This document shows, piece by piece, positions 1-7,619 of a DNA stretch of 11,812 bases; position 1 is the first letter of the stretch; every line of letters begins with the position of its first letter. The notes under the pieces are model-generated. The model saw only the letters and a list, made by a program, of their open reading frames with translations. It was not told the origin of the DNA and made no database searches. The stretch is from JANXVV01 sp038230975 (GTDB taxonomy: Bacteria > Planctomycetota > Phycisphaerae > Tepidisphaerales > Tepidisphaeraceae), in the NCBI GenBank assembly GCA_038230975.1, contig JBBRMF010000162.1, positions 1 through 11,812 on the forward strand. Direction: 5' to 3'. The position numbers were made by a program, and so were the translations under genes.

Positions 1-442
1 GCAACAGATCAGTAATAAATCGAACAGGATGGGCAAACGCCGCCCGGCTGCCCGTGGGCACATCCAGCAACATGAGGCAAGTCGTCGAAACGTACTGCAC
101 GATCAAAAGCTTGAAGGCACGCGCCCAGATACGCTTGTAAATAGATCTCGCTGAACCCATCTCTCGATTCTTGGCAATCGCTTTGGGCAGGAAGATGGTC
201 CCGACCAACAGCCCGGACAGGAAAACAAAACCGCCTGCTGCAAAGCGCGTGTAATCCGTAAGAACGGACCCCAAAAAATCCCCGAATTGCACGTTCGCGT
301 AAATCAGGTGAACGAGCACCATGTCGATCAGACAAAGACCGCGCCAAAAATCCAGACGGGTGTCCCGGCCCTTCGAATCGAGGGATGGATTGGACTTGAG
401 TGTTGCACCTTCAGGCAAACCAGCACCACCTTCATGGCCCAT
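1..442 (-). CDS. OpgC-like multi-pass membrane acyltransferase, N-terminal part (runs off left edge)
   Basis: Reading the minus strand from an ATG at 442 gives an open frame of 147 codons that reaches the window edge without a stop, so only the N-terminal part is present. After a hydrophilic leader of about 30 residues comes DTRLDFWRGLCLIDMVLVHL, then a second hydrophobic stretch FAAGGFVFLSGLLVGTIF, then a basic loop (KAIAKNREMGSARSIYKRIWARAFK) and a third hydrophobic segment LLIVQYVSTTCLMLL. The R-L-D-F-x-R-G-L motif at the first membrane helix, with F-x-F-x-S-G in the second, is the pattern of the OpgC / acyltransferase-3-like superfamily, which transfers acyl groups to periplasmic or cell-surface glycans. 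The substrate cannot be inferred. An in-frame stop lies upstream and 442 is the first ATG after it. A GGAGAGG sequence sits about 19 nt upstream, too far for a good ribosome binding site, so the start is only fairly sure. A heparan-glucosaminide acetyltransferase-like (DUF1624) protein is the alternative. Confidence 0.72.
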   Translation of the reverse strand, partial: MGHEGGAGLPEGATLKSNPSLDSKGRDTRLDFWRGLCLIDMVLVHLIYANVQFGDFLGSVLTDYTRFAAGGFVFLSGLLVGTIFLPKAIAKNREMGSARSIYKRIWARAFKLLIVQYVSTTCLMLLDVPTGSRAAFAHPVRFITDLL

Positions 443-536
443 GCGGAGAAAGCAGGCAGAACCTCTCCTTCCTGCCGCAATGGACGAAGGATACTATCCA
501 CAAGAGCAAGAAAAGTGCCATGGGAAATTGAAGGAA

Positions 537-730
537 TGATTTATGGGGTGCCTGACAGTTCCGGCGTACCCGATTTCTCCCTCTCCCGGTACTCCGCGGG
601 AGGGTTGGGGTGGGGGAAATCCGCTGAACCACGTCAATTTATCGAAAAAGCCCCCCACCCTTCCCTCCCCCGGAGTACCGGGAGAGGGGATAATACCGGC
701 CGATCTCGTCACGCATCCTGATTTATGGGG
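537..730. repeat. MITE/REP-like intergenic element: inverted 39-nt GC-rich repeats inside 12-bp direct repeats
   Basis: This fills most of the 373-bp gap between the hydrolase stop and the OpgC-like start. Two 39-nt arms, 578-616 and 651-689, are inverted copies of each other matching at about 33 of 39 positions, with a 34-nt spacer. Each arm also holds a small internal palindrome around the core CTCCCGGTACTCC. The block lies between two identical 12-bp direct repeats, TGATTTATGGGG, at 537-548 and 719-730, which look like a target-site duplication. A transcript in either direction could fold into a long, very stable hairpin. Short reading frames across it (PSPGTPREG, LPSPGVPGEG) are repeat-derived and not taken as genes. 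No transposase is present, so any mobility would depend on an element elsewhere. Its role (mRNA stabiliser, attenuator or dispersed repeat) is unknown. Confidence 0.7.
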
Positions 731-764
731 CGTCAAAGGAGAATAATTTGTGGGATTGGGTGTG

Positions 765-786
765 CGGCGCGCTACATTTCGCGCCG
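765..786 (-). terminator. Possible hairpin terminator downstream of the hydrolase gene
   Basis: A perfect 7-bp GC-only inverted repeat, CGGCGCG / CGCGCCG with an 8-nt loop, lies about 30 nt after the stop codon of the hydrolase in its direction of transcription. No T-run follows directly, so it is not a canonical intrinsic terminator. It may stall polymerase or protect the 3' end of the message. Confidence is low. Confidence 0.3.
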
Positions 787-815
787 AGGCCGTGGCAATC
801 GAGCGATAATGAGCA

Positions 816-1730
816 TCATCCAGCGCCTGCCGTCAGAAATTTCATGGTCCCCATCCATTCCGCACACCGGGCCGGCCAGGTCGAACAGGGTTGCGTGGTT
901 GGCCGGAGTCCGAATCCGTGACCCCCGGAAGAGTAAACATGCAGCTCAGCCGGAACGCCAGCGCGTTTCAATGCAAGATACATGACGGCACTGTTGGCGG
1001 GTGAGATTTTGTCGTCACCGGCATGGGCAAAAAACATCGGCGGTGTGAGCTTGTTGACGGGAAATTCTTCGCTCAATTCGTCCTTCCCTTCCCTGACGAG
1101 CCAGGCCGGATAAAGCAGCACGCCAAAATCCGGACGGCAACTGACCTTGTCGATCGCATCGATCGTTTCATAAGTGCGGTGGTCAAAATGTGTGCAGGCG
1201 AGTGCAGTGAGATTTCCACCCGCCGAGAACCCAAGCATGCCGATCCGCTTGGGATCAATTCCCCATTCGCCCGCCTTGCTGCGCACGAGGCTCATTGCCC
1301 GCTGCGCATCTTGCAGAGGTGGATCCTGTCGTTTTTGATCGGGCCGTTTCGGAACGCGGTATTTGAGAATAATCCCGGTGACTCCGTTGGCATTCAGCCA
1401 GTCGCAAACCTCCGTGCCTTCCAAATCCCAGGCGAGAATGGAGTAGCCACCACCCGGGCAGATCACGACCGCCGCGCCGGTATCTTTGTCTTTTGCGGGA
1501 CGATAGACGGCCAGCGTCGGCTTCGTGACGTTGGTCAACAATTGGACCTTCGCGTCTGGTTTCTGAACGAATTTTTCGGCCCCGATATTTCCGGTTTCCC
1601 CCGGAACCGCACCCGGCCACACATCCAGCGTCAGATGATCTCCCTCCGCCAGAGCGGTACCTGCGGAAGCAAGAAGTGCCATTGAGATAACGATCGACCG
1701 GAAGTTGATATTCATGGGACTGCCGATCAT
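816..1730 (-). CDS. Secreted alpha/beta hydrolase, BD-FAE / acetyl-xylan-esterase-like
   Basis: This 304-residue protein is a serine hydrolase of the alpha/beta fold, close in style to the BD-FAE and acetyl-xylan esterase families that remove acyl groups from plant polysaccharides. Seen in the sequence: a signal peptide (INFRSIVISMALLASAGTALA, cut near residue 28), an early strand region with DVWPGAVPGE typical of this group, the oxyanion-hole motif CPGGGY at 91-96, the nucleophile elbow GFSAGG with Ser169, a likely catalytic Asp in HAGDDK (239/240) and the catalytic His in GGHGFG (His271). The triad is complete and the length is usual for the family, so it should be active outside the cytoplasmic membrane. 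The exact substrate is inferred. Two starts are possible, 1730 and an internal ATG at 1715; neither has a strong ribosome binding site (GGGGA lies 11 nt before 1730), and both keep the signal peptide. It begins only 39 bp after the stop of the giant surface protein, so co-transcription is likely. Confidence 0.88.
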   Translation of the reverse strand: MIGSPMNINFRSIVISMALLASAGTALAEGDHLTLDVWPGAVPGETGNIGAEKFVQKPDAKVQLLTNVTKPTLAVYRPAKDKDTGAAVVICPGGGYSILAWDLEGTEVCDWLNANGVTGIILKYRVPKRPDQKRQDPPLQDAQRAMSLVRSKAGEWGIDPKRIGMLGFSAGGNLTALACTHFDHRTYETIDAIDKVSCRPDFGVLLYPAWLVREGKDELSEEFPVNKLTPPMFFAHAGDDKISPANSAVMYLALKRAGVPAELHVYSSGGHGFGLRPTTQPCSTWPARCAEWMGTMKFLTAGAG

Positions 1731-1769
1731 AGCCGCAACGATCCCCGATGTTAAACGGCTGTCGTAAAA

Positions 1770-4700
1770 TCAGTCGCGCGGCTTGCGGGAAAATGCCGCG
1801 AACAGTCGCGATGCCCGCGACCGCGACGAATGCTTATACGAAGTACGCGAATGATCCACTACGCTCTTCGTTGGTTTTGGCGTTTGGACTGGAATCGCTG
1901 CAGCAGTTAAATTCGGCCCTGGATTCAACACCATAGTCACTACAGGTTTCAACAAAGCGGCAGACTTTGCCCCTGGCATTGATACCGCCGCCGGTGGTGG
2001 GAATGAACCCACGTTGAAGTTGCCGACGGTGTTGAAGACCGTCACATCTTTGGCATCGACAACGCCATCACCGTTCAGATCGCCGGCCTGCCAACCCAAT
2101 GGTGTCGGGCCTGCATTGAACAGACCGAAGCTGTTAAAGATAGTCACGTCGTAGGTATTGACCACGCCATCACCATTGAAGTCACCGGTGAGAGTGGGGC
2201 GAATGAGGATCTGGTTGAAGGGAATGCCCGTGCCATGACCGGAGTCGGAATTCGGTCCAAGAATCTGGCCAACATTATCCGGGTTGGCCGGGTCTTGGAG
2301 GGCACCGTCGTAGTAGCCGATACCAACGATCAAATCGCCGGCGTACGAAGTTCTGGCGACCGAGCTGGTGATACCCTTGAGGCCATTGTAATCGCCGGCA
2401 AGCGGAGCATTGTGGTTACTTGAGCCGAACAAATTGTAGCCAGCGTCGATGTAGAGTTTAGCCGTGTCGAAGGACGTTCCATTGCGGTCGAGATATAAAA
2501 AGCTGTTGGCGATGTCGAGTCGTCCCGGGCTCGAGATCGACAGCGCGTTCAGGAACACCGAATGTCGCGTGGTGGACAGATTCGCCAGCCCACCGTTGAG
2601 CGTGAGGTCGGCCAGGTGCTGGTCGGAATTGAAGTGAATTTGAGAACCACTGTTCCCGAAGACAGATAGATTGACCGTATAGAGATTGGCATCTTCATCA
2701 AAGGTGTAATCCCCACCGTTGACGACCAACTTGTCGAGACCGCCACCGCCTTTGAAGAGGAAAGTTCCGCCGGCAGGTACAAACAAACCCGGGGATTGGA
2801 TGACCGCGACGTCATTCTTTGATGCACCCTCCGCGCCATCGTTGGCCGCTAGATCCATCACGAAGTTCGTGATGTTTGCCCAGGTGAGAGACTCGAACGC
2901 GACGCCACCGCTCGTGCCCGTGGCGACGTTACCGAAACCGGCAGCGACTGAGATATTGTCCGTGCTATTCTGAGTTTGAAGCGTGAACGTCGAGAACGCA
3001 TCAACCGAGACCGGCTCGAGCTTTCGGAAGTTGATCGCATGCGTGTCGACACGGACGATACCATTGCCGGCGCTAATTCCGCTGGGCAGATACATACCCG
3101 AAAGACCACCTCCGTGAACCACCAGTGAATCACCTGAGCCAACGCTCGGTTCACCGCCGTCATAGGTTACATCGGACTGCAACCCTGCCCCGGATACCGT
3201 AAGTTGGTCGGTACCGTTGTTGCCGTTGATCGTCACTGGTGTGCCAGGCGCTGTACCGGCGAGGTTGATATTGCTCGCACCGTCACTGGCATCGAGCGTT
3301 AAGCCTTCCAGGTTGCTGAAATGAACCACGGCACTGAACGTAGCCTGTGCACTGTTGGAAGTGATATTGTAAAAGGTATTACCGATTAAGCCGGTGTTTA
3401 ATTGGTCAGCCAGGAACAATTGATCACCGCTACCAGCCTCTCCATCAACAGTGACGTCGCCGGCCAGCGCGGTGAGGGTGTTGCCTGTGGGAGTCATACG
3501 GAAGATATCATTGCCCCCACCGCCTGATAATGTGACTGGTGTGGTAGCCAGCGTGCTGTCGACGGTAAATACATTCCCGTCCAGACCGGCGTGAACCGTG
3601 ATGCCCTCAAGCGCAAAGTAGTTAATCGGTGCGCTTCCCGCTCGGATGATTCGGCTGGAACTAATCGTGTAATTGGAACTGTTCGTATCCGGCTGATCGA
3701 GCAGGTTCAAAGTATCGATTCCACCGCCGCCATCAATGTGCAAAGGATACACGATCGATGCAATCAGCGAGGGCCCGTTGCCGATATTGAAAATGTCAGC
3801 TGCGGCACCACCGAAGATGGTGGTGGTCGTAAACCCTATTCCCGAAATGTTGAACAAGCTACCGCTTCCACCCGAACCAGCGAAGAGGGCAAGGGCACCC
3901 ATGTTGGAAAAGTTCAATCCACCGAAGCCTGTTCGTGTGATAGAGTTAAATCCAATTCCCCAGGAGTTGGAGAACGTATTGGAAAGATCGTCCACGAAAA
4001 GCTCGTCGCCTGGCGCACCTCCGTTGGCAGTAATCAATGCGCCGATGAGATCCAGATTGCCAAACCCCGGTGAACCTATATTCACCACGTCGTGCCCGGT
4101 TCCCGTATTGAGCGTCGTCGGTGTACCTGCGCTGAGAACATTGTAAAACGTTCCGCCGCTCCCTCCGTCGATCGTGATATTCTCCAAGCCGTTGTAAGTC
4201 AGGAGCGGGGCGATGGGCAAGGCATTCGCTTTGTCCACGGTGGTTGACGTAACCGTCCAATTGTCATCGAGCGCGGTATTCTCGTTTCGGAACACCACGC
4301 GATCGTTTGAACCGGCACCCCCCTGAATTACAAAGGCGCCATCGAATCCTGTTGACATATCAAGAGCAACCGGGCTAAAGCGATACAGATCGCTTCCCGG
4401 TCCACCGACGATCATAACAGTCGTACCAAAAAGAGTACCATTGATCTGATAGTCGTCGCTCAATGGCCCGCCGTGAATGATTACGTTTTCAACCGAGTTG
4501 CCGGTCCCGTAATTGATACCGGCGAAAATGGCGCGCGAAATCACCCCGGCGTTCAAAGTCCAACCATCGGAATGTGTCGCATTGTCGTCCCAGAGAATGA
4601 CCTGGTCATTGCCCGCGCCACCGATGAAAATCACCGAATTAAAAAAGTCGAGATTATGAGTTCCGAATGCGATGTTGACAGTGTCATCACCAGTGTCCCC

Positions 4701-7445
4701 AAGCACGCTTGTCGGCACGGTGACGACATTCAGGTTAAAGGTGTCATTTCCATCCCCACCCATGAGAAAATCGCGTTCTACGTTGACGACGGTGATACTT
4801 GCAAAACTTGAGTTTACGTTGAAAGTAGTGTCGGTCTCGGAGAGGGTGTCATTCCCGCTTGTGCCTGTAAGGATAAAGGTGTCAAGCGTGGTATTGGTAC
4901 CGCCATCGTATGAAATGCCCCCGGGCGGCAGAGGATCGCCCCCGGAAAAATCGACGTTGAGTGAATCATTTCCCGCTAGAAGCGACACAGCGATACTTGG
5001 AACGGCCGCGTACGCGTAACTTAAAGTAGGTTGGATAACCCCACCGATAATCTGGTCGATGATCAGGCGCTGTTGATCCCGATAAATATGGACTTGATCG
5101 TCGAGCGATGAGCCGGCAATCGAAAGCGAAGGTGAAGTAGTGGCGATTGCCCGGACATTCGAAACGCTCCAGACCCCGCGTCCATAGATGGCTGCTGCCA
5201 GAATGTTGTCCGCCGCGTCATATTTGAGGTCGACTACGGTTCCGCTCGGAAGGGTGCCAAACAGGGTCCAGAAACCACCCGGGGCCGGATTGATCGAACG
5301 GAACACACCCCCCTCACCACCAACTAGAAGTACGTTGACTCCACCTGATTGAACCAGCTCGATGGTGCGCGCATCAGGCACGCGGCTTGCGAGAGCGCCA
5401 CCACCCAGATCGGTCGACCAGGTGGTCCCACCATCCATTGTCTTGTAAACATGACCTCCTTGAACCAGTGCATAGGCGATTTGCCAGTCTACTGAATCGA
5501 CGACGATATCTTTCACAAAGCCATGCGTAAAGCCTACCGCTTGCGGCGGCGTAAGCAGTGGTGATCCCGCACGTCGAACATAGATTTCCGGTCCGTCCGA
5601 AACGTAAATGACTTCTGCCGATGTACCACCGCCGTAGGAGACCGTCGTAAACGCATGACCCACTGGAAACGCCACCGGCGTGATATTGCTGATCGTATCG
5701 CCTCCATCAATGATGCTTTCGTACAGGTCGAAGTAGGCAACCAGAAGACGGTTGGCTACGATGGAGTTAGGTTCGACCTGTCTTGTGGCTACATCCGTGC
5801 TTGCCATGTCAGCGGCGCTCAAACCACTGTAATCGACCAAACTACCCGGTGCTCGCAGTGTGACATTGTGTAAGATTCGATTGTGTTGATTCGGCGGTGC
5901 AAGATAGGTCCAACGTTGAAGCGATGCCAGCGTATTGACAACGGCATAGTGAATGGCTGGAATCGCCACGTTGTCGACGGCTGTATAAGTGCCATCCCCG
6001 CCTTGCACATGGTCCCATGTGACTGACCCGCCGACGGACTGCTCATTAGTTCCGTTGTCCCAGGTTGACGCCAATAGAACGTGATTCTGGTGGTCGTAGG
6101 ATACCGTCCGCGCCTCAATATCAGCCAGGTTTCCTACGACCGATGTCCATTTCCGCGACGTTAAGTTTGGATTGGAAAGGCGATGGATACCACCATCGTC
6201 AGCGGCGAGCAGATCACCGTTGCGATCGAATTCAAGATCGCGAATATCCGCGTGCGGTGCAGTATCACCGGCACCATTTCCCAAGGCGTCATTTGCTCCG
6301 AACATCCGTTGCCACACCGGAATTCCAATCGGGGGTGTGAAATCGGCGCGATAGCTCCCCCACGGACCGCCGCCGATATAGAGCACATCGGGATCGATAT
6401 TGTCCGCCCGCAAAACCCCTTCTGAAAACGAAGAGGCTCCGGCGGGGAGCGGCAGGCTTGTCCAGAGGCCACTCAAGCCCGTCGTGCGAAAGATTCCGGT
6501 CAGATTCTGCCCCTGCCAGATCCCAACATACAGGTAGTTATGACCGGCGCTGTTGTGGATCGACATCGCCGAATAGTTTGACGTTGCGGATAGCCCCAGC
6601 ATGAGAAGATTGCTGATTGGCAACCAGGTGTCGCCGGCGTTGTTCGTTGCATAGACACCGTCATTTGGAATGGTAACGAAGAACCGACGCGGGTTGGCCG
6701 GGTCACCGACCAGGATTCGGCTACCAGACGGAACTTCGGCCGGCGCGGGCAGCCCGGGCATTTCATTGAACGTGACACCGCCATCCATGCTGCGTAGCAC
6801 GTCGGTGGTAGTGCCGACCATGATAATCTGTTTGCCGTTGAGAGGATTGGTCGCGCCCGACGCAACCAGATCATTGATATCCAATCCCGCAAGACCCCCG
6901 TTGATACCGACCGGTGCATTTGCGAAGGAGGCCCAGGTATGACCTCCGTCAACCGATTTGAGTAGACCTGTTCGCGGTGAGCCGCTGATCCCCGCGCCTG
7001 CGCTAAATGAACCCGATGCGGCCCAGAGCGTTGCGGTGTCACCCGGAAGTTGGCTGAAGTTCAGATCTCCCAGCGCATGCCCGGCAAACTGATCGGTGGT
7101 AGGTATCCATGTTGGATCAGCCGCAAGGGCGTTTTGAGTCACCCATATTCCTCCATCTACGGTAGCGGCAACCAGGTGATTCGCATCAGTCGGGTCAGCG
7201 GCGATGGCCTGAACAGAGCCAGTGATTTTAATTCCCGGTCCAATCGAATCCTGGCCGTCACCGTGCAGGACAGGCCCGGGCCCTTGTTCCACCCAGGTTG
7301 GAATTCCCGGAGACGAAACGGTAAGCATCATTCGGTGTTCCAGAGTCTCCATGCAGTAACGCTCCGGGACCTGCAAAACGGGGCAAGTAAGGTCTCGCAA
7401 AACCTCAACGCCTCGGCGCTTCCGAGAGATAGACGGCTGCAGCAT
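1770..7445 (-). CDS. Giant exported surface protein A: BNR beta-propeller, tandem ~97-residue repeats, dockerin-like C-terminus
   Basis: This protein is about 1891 residues from the ATG at 7445; the frame stays open to an ATG at 7499, but AGGAA sits 4 nt before 7445 and nothing similar precedes 7499. Order of parts: a basic N-terminus with LEHRMML, a LEPR-XLL-type motif of planctomycete extracellular proteins, and no hydrophobic signal core; residues about 45-775, a sortilin/BNR-like propeller with Asp-boxes (SVDGGHTW, SMDGGVTF, TNNAGDTW, TMDGGTTW) ending in the typical YGRGVW; about 780-930, hemolysin-type glycine/aspartate repeats (GTSGNDTL, GGDGNDTF, GDTGDDTV); about 940-1440, five tandem repeats of roughly 97 residues with a sixth degenerate one; about 1600-1815, a module shared with protein B that includes two EF-hand-like loops (GDFNGDGVVN, GDLNGDGVVD); and a basic tail ending SRSRASRLFAAFSRKPRD. 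It is probably a calcium-stabilised surface or matrix protein, and the propeller may bind glycan or protein. No catalytic motif is evident. The ligand is unknown. Confidence 0.9.
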   Translation of the reverse strand: MLQPSISRKRRGVEVLRDLTCPVLQVPERYCMETLEHRMMLTVSSPGIPTWVEQGPGPVLHGDGQDSIGPGIKITGSVQAIAADPTDANHLVAATVDGGIWVTQNALAADPTWIPTTDQFAGHALGDLNFSQLPGDTATLWAASGSFSAGAGISGSPRTGLLKSVDGGHTWASFANAPVGINGGLAGLDINDLVASGATNPLNGKQIIMVGTTTDVLRSMDGGVTFNEMPGLPAPAEVPSGSRILVGDPANPRRFFVTIPNDGVYATNNAGDTWLPISNLLMLGLSATSNYSAMSIHNSAGHNYLYVGIWQGQNLTGIFRTTGLSGLWTSLPLPAGASSFSEGVLRADNIDPDVLYIGGGPWGSYRADFTPPIGIPVWQRMFGANDALGNGAGDTAPHADIRDLEFDRNGDLLAADDGGIHRLSNPNLTSRKWTSVVGNLADIEARTVSYDHQNHVLLASTWDNGTNEQSVGGSVTWDHVQGGDGTYTAVDNVAIPAIHYAVVNTLASLQRWTYLAPPNQHNRILHNVTLRAPGSLVDYSGLSAADMASTDVATRQVEPNSIVANRLLVAYFDLYESIIDGGDTISNITPVAFPVGHAFTTVSYGGGTSAEVIYVSDGPEIYVRRAGSPLLTPPQAVGFTHGFVKDIVVDSVDWQIAYALVQGGHVYKTMDGGTTWSTDLGGGALASRVPDARTIELVQSGGVNVLLVGGEGGVFRSINPAPGGFWTLFGTLPSGTVVDLKYDAADNILAAAIYGRGVWSVSNVRAIATTSPSLSIAGSSLDDQVHIYRDQQRLIIDQIIGGVIQPTLSYAYAAVPSIAVSLLAGNDSLNVDFSGGDPLPPGGISYDGGTNTTLDTFILTGTSGNDTLSETDTTFNVNSSFASITVVNVERDFLMGGDGNDTFNLNVVTVPTSVLGDTGDDTVNIAFGTHNLDFFNSVIFIGGAGNDQVILWDDNATHSDGWTLNAGVISRAIFAGINYGTGNSVENVIIHGGPLSDDYQINGTLFGTTVMIVGGPGSDLYRFSPVALDMSTGFDGAFVIQGGAGSNDRVVFRNENTALDDNWTVTSTTVDKANALPIAPLLTYNGLENITIDGGSGGTFYNVLSAGTPTTLNTGTGHDVVNIGSPGFGNLDLIGALITANGGAPGDELFVDDLSNTFSNSWGIGFNSITRTGFGGLNFSNMGALALFAGSGGSGSLFNISGIGFTTTTIFGGAAADIFNIGNGPSLIASIVYPLHIDGGGGIDTLNLLDQPDTNSSNYTISSSRIIRAGSAPINYFALEGITVHAGLDGNVFTVDSTLATTPVTLSGGGGNDIFRMTPTGNTLTALAGDVTVDGEAGSGDQLFLADQLNTGLIGNTFYNITSNSAQATFSAVVHFSNLEGLTLDASDGASNINLAGTAPGTPVTINGNNGTDQLTVSGAGLQSDVTYDGGEPSVGSGDSLVVHGGGLSGMYLPSGISAGNGIVRVDTHAINFRKLEPVSVDAFSTFTLQTQNSTDNISVAAGFGNVATGTSGGVAFESLTWANITNFVMDLAANDGAEGASKNDVAVIQSPGLFVPAGGTFLFKGGGGLDKLVVNGGDYTFDEDANLYTVNLSVFGNSGSQIHFNSDQHLADLTLNGGLANLSTTRHSVFLNALSISSPGRLDIANSFLYLDRNGTSFDTAKLYIDAGYNLFGSSNHNAPLAGDYNGLKGITSSVARTSYAGDLIVGIGYYDGALQDPANPDNVGQILGPNSDSGHGTGIPFNQILIRPTLTGDFNGDGVVNTYDVTIFNSFGLFNAGPTPLGWQAGDLNGDGVVDAKDVTVFNTVGNFNVGSFPPPAAVSMPGAKSAALLKPVVTMVLNPGPNLTAAAIPVQTPKPTKSVVDHSRTSYKHSSRSRASRLFAAFSRKPRD
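1995..2640 (-). repeat. Copy 1 of duplicated C-terminal module (in protein A)
   Basis: This is the coding segment for the shared module of about 215 residues, running from the SDQHLADLTLNGG region to the NFNVGSFPPP region. It aligns without gaps to 7866-8511 in protein B at a constant offset of 5871 bp. Several uninterrupted identical runs exceed 40 nt, for example 2029-2072 against 7900-7943. Protein identity is about 80% by eye. The dockerin-like half is the best conserved part at the DNA level. Confidence 0.9.
3134..4630 (-). repeat. Five tandem ~97-residue protein repeats within protein A
   Basis: Successive units begin near 4627, 4311, 4010, 3720 and 3430, going down the minus strand, and a sixth degenerate unit begins near 3134. 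Each shows the same order: a strand such as DxLxLxDxxNT, a Y/W-T-I/V-x-S strand, an INY/LxxLEGIT strand, an FNV strand, TPVTLxGGxGxD, and a closing VTVDGGxGxxD turn. The repeats are diverged, so they are visible in protein but not as DNA repeats. The pattern fits a stacked beta-solenoid or beta-roll. Confidence 0.7.
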
Positions 7446-7619
7446 ATTGTTCCTGCCTGCCCCCAAGTGGAGGCTCCGAATTATTTTCAATGACGGCATA
7501 GAGTGGAGTAATCAGAATCTCTTTGAAAATGACGCCCAGCGCGAATGCGTGAGACTCACCGCACTCGCCAATTGTCTTTTACCAAATTGCTACTGTAACG
7601 CAAGAATAAAGCACGCAGA
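7446..7619 (-). promoter_or_regulatory. Upstream region of protein A with a 12-bp motif shared with protein B
   Basis: This 174-bp gap between B and A holds the ribosome binding site AGGAA (7450-7454, minus strand) for A. It also holds GCGTTACAGTAG (minus strand, 7590-7601), which recurs upstream of B at 10467-10478, and a small palindrome GTGAGACTCAC at 7549-7559. I see no clear sigma-70 -35/-10 pair and no intrinsic terminator for B, so read-through from B to A is possible. Confidence 0.35.

Noticed and set aside
9..347. Minus-strand 112-residue open frame beginning MARSLSDRHGARS
   Set aside because: It lies in another frame over the OpgC-like gene, whose translation gives membrane helices and a family motif; this one gives a low-complexity Arg/Cys-rich product.
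287..746. Several short plus- and minus-strand open frames (PSPGTPREG, LPRSTGRG type)
   Set aside because: They arise from the GC-rich inverted repeat and from the antisense of the OpgC-like start; none has a ribosome binding site or a recognisable domain.
1023..1685. Plus-strand 220-residue open frame
   Set aside because: It is fully antisense to the hydrolase, which has a complete triad and a signal peptide, and shows no motif of its own.
3591..4811. Plus-strand open frames of 100-160 residues
   Set aside because: They are antisense shadows of protein A, caused by its Gly/Asp/Thr-rich codons on a GC-rich template.
7446..7499. 18-residue N-terminal extension of protein A from the ATG at 7499
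   Set aside because: No ribosome binding site precedes 7499, while AGGAA precedes 7445.
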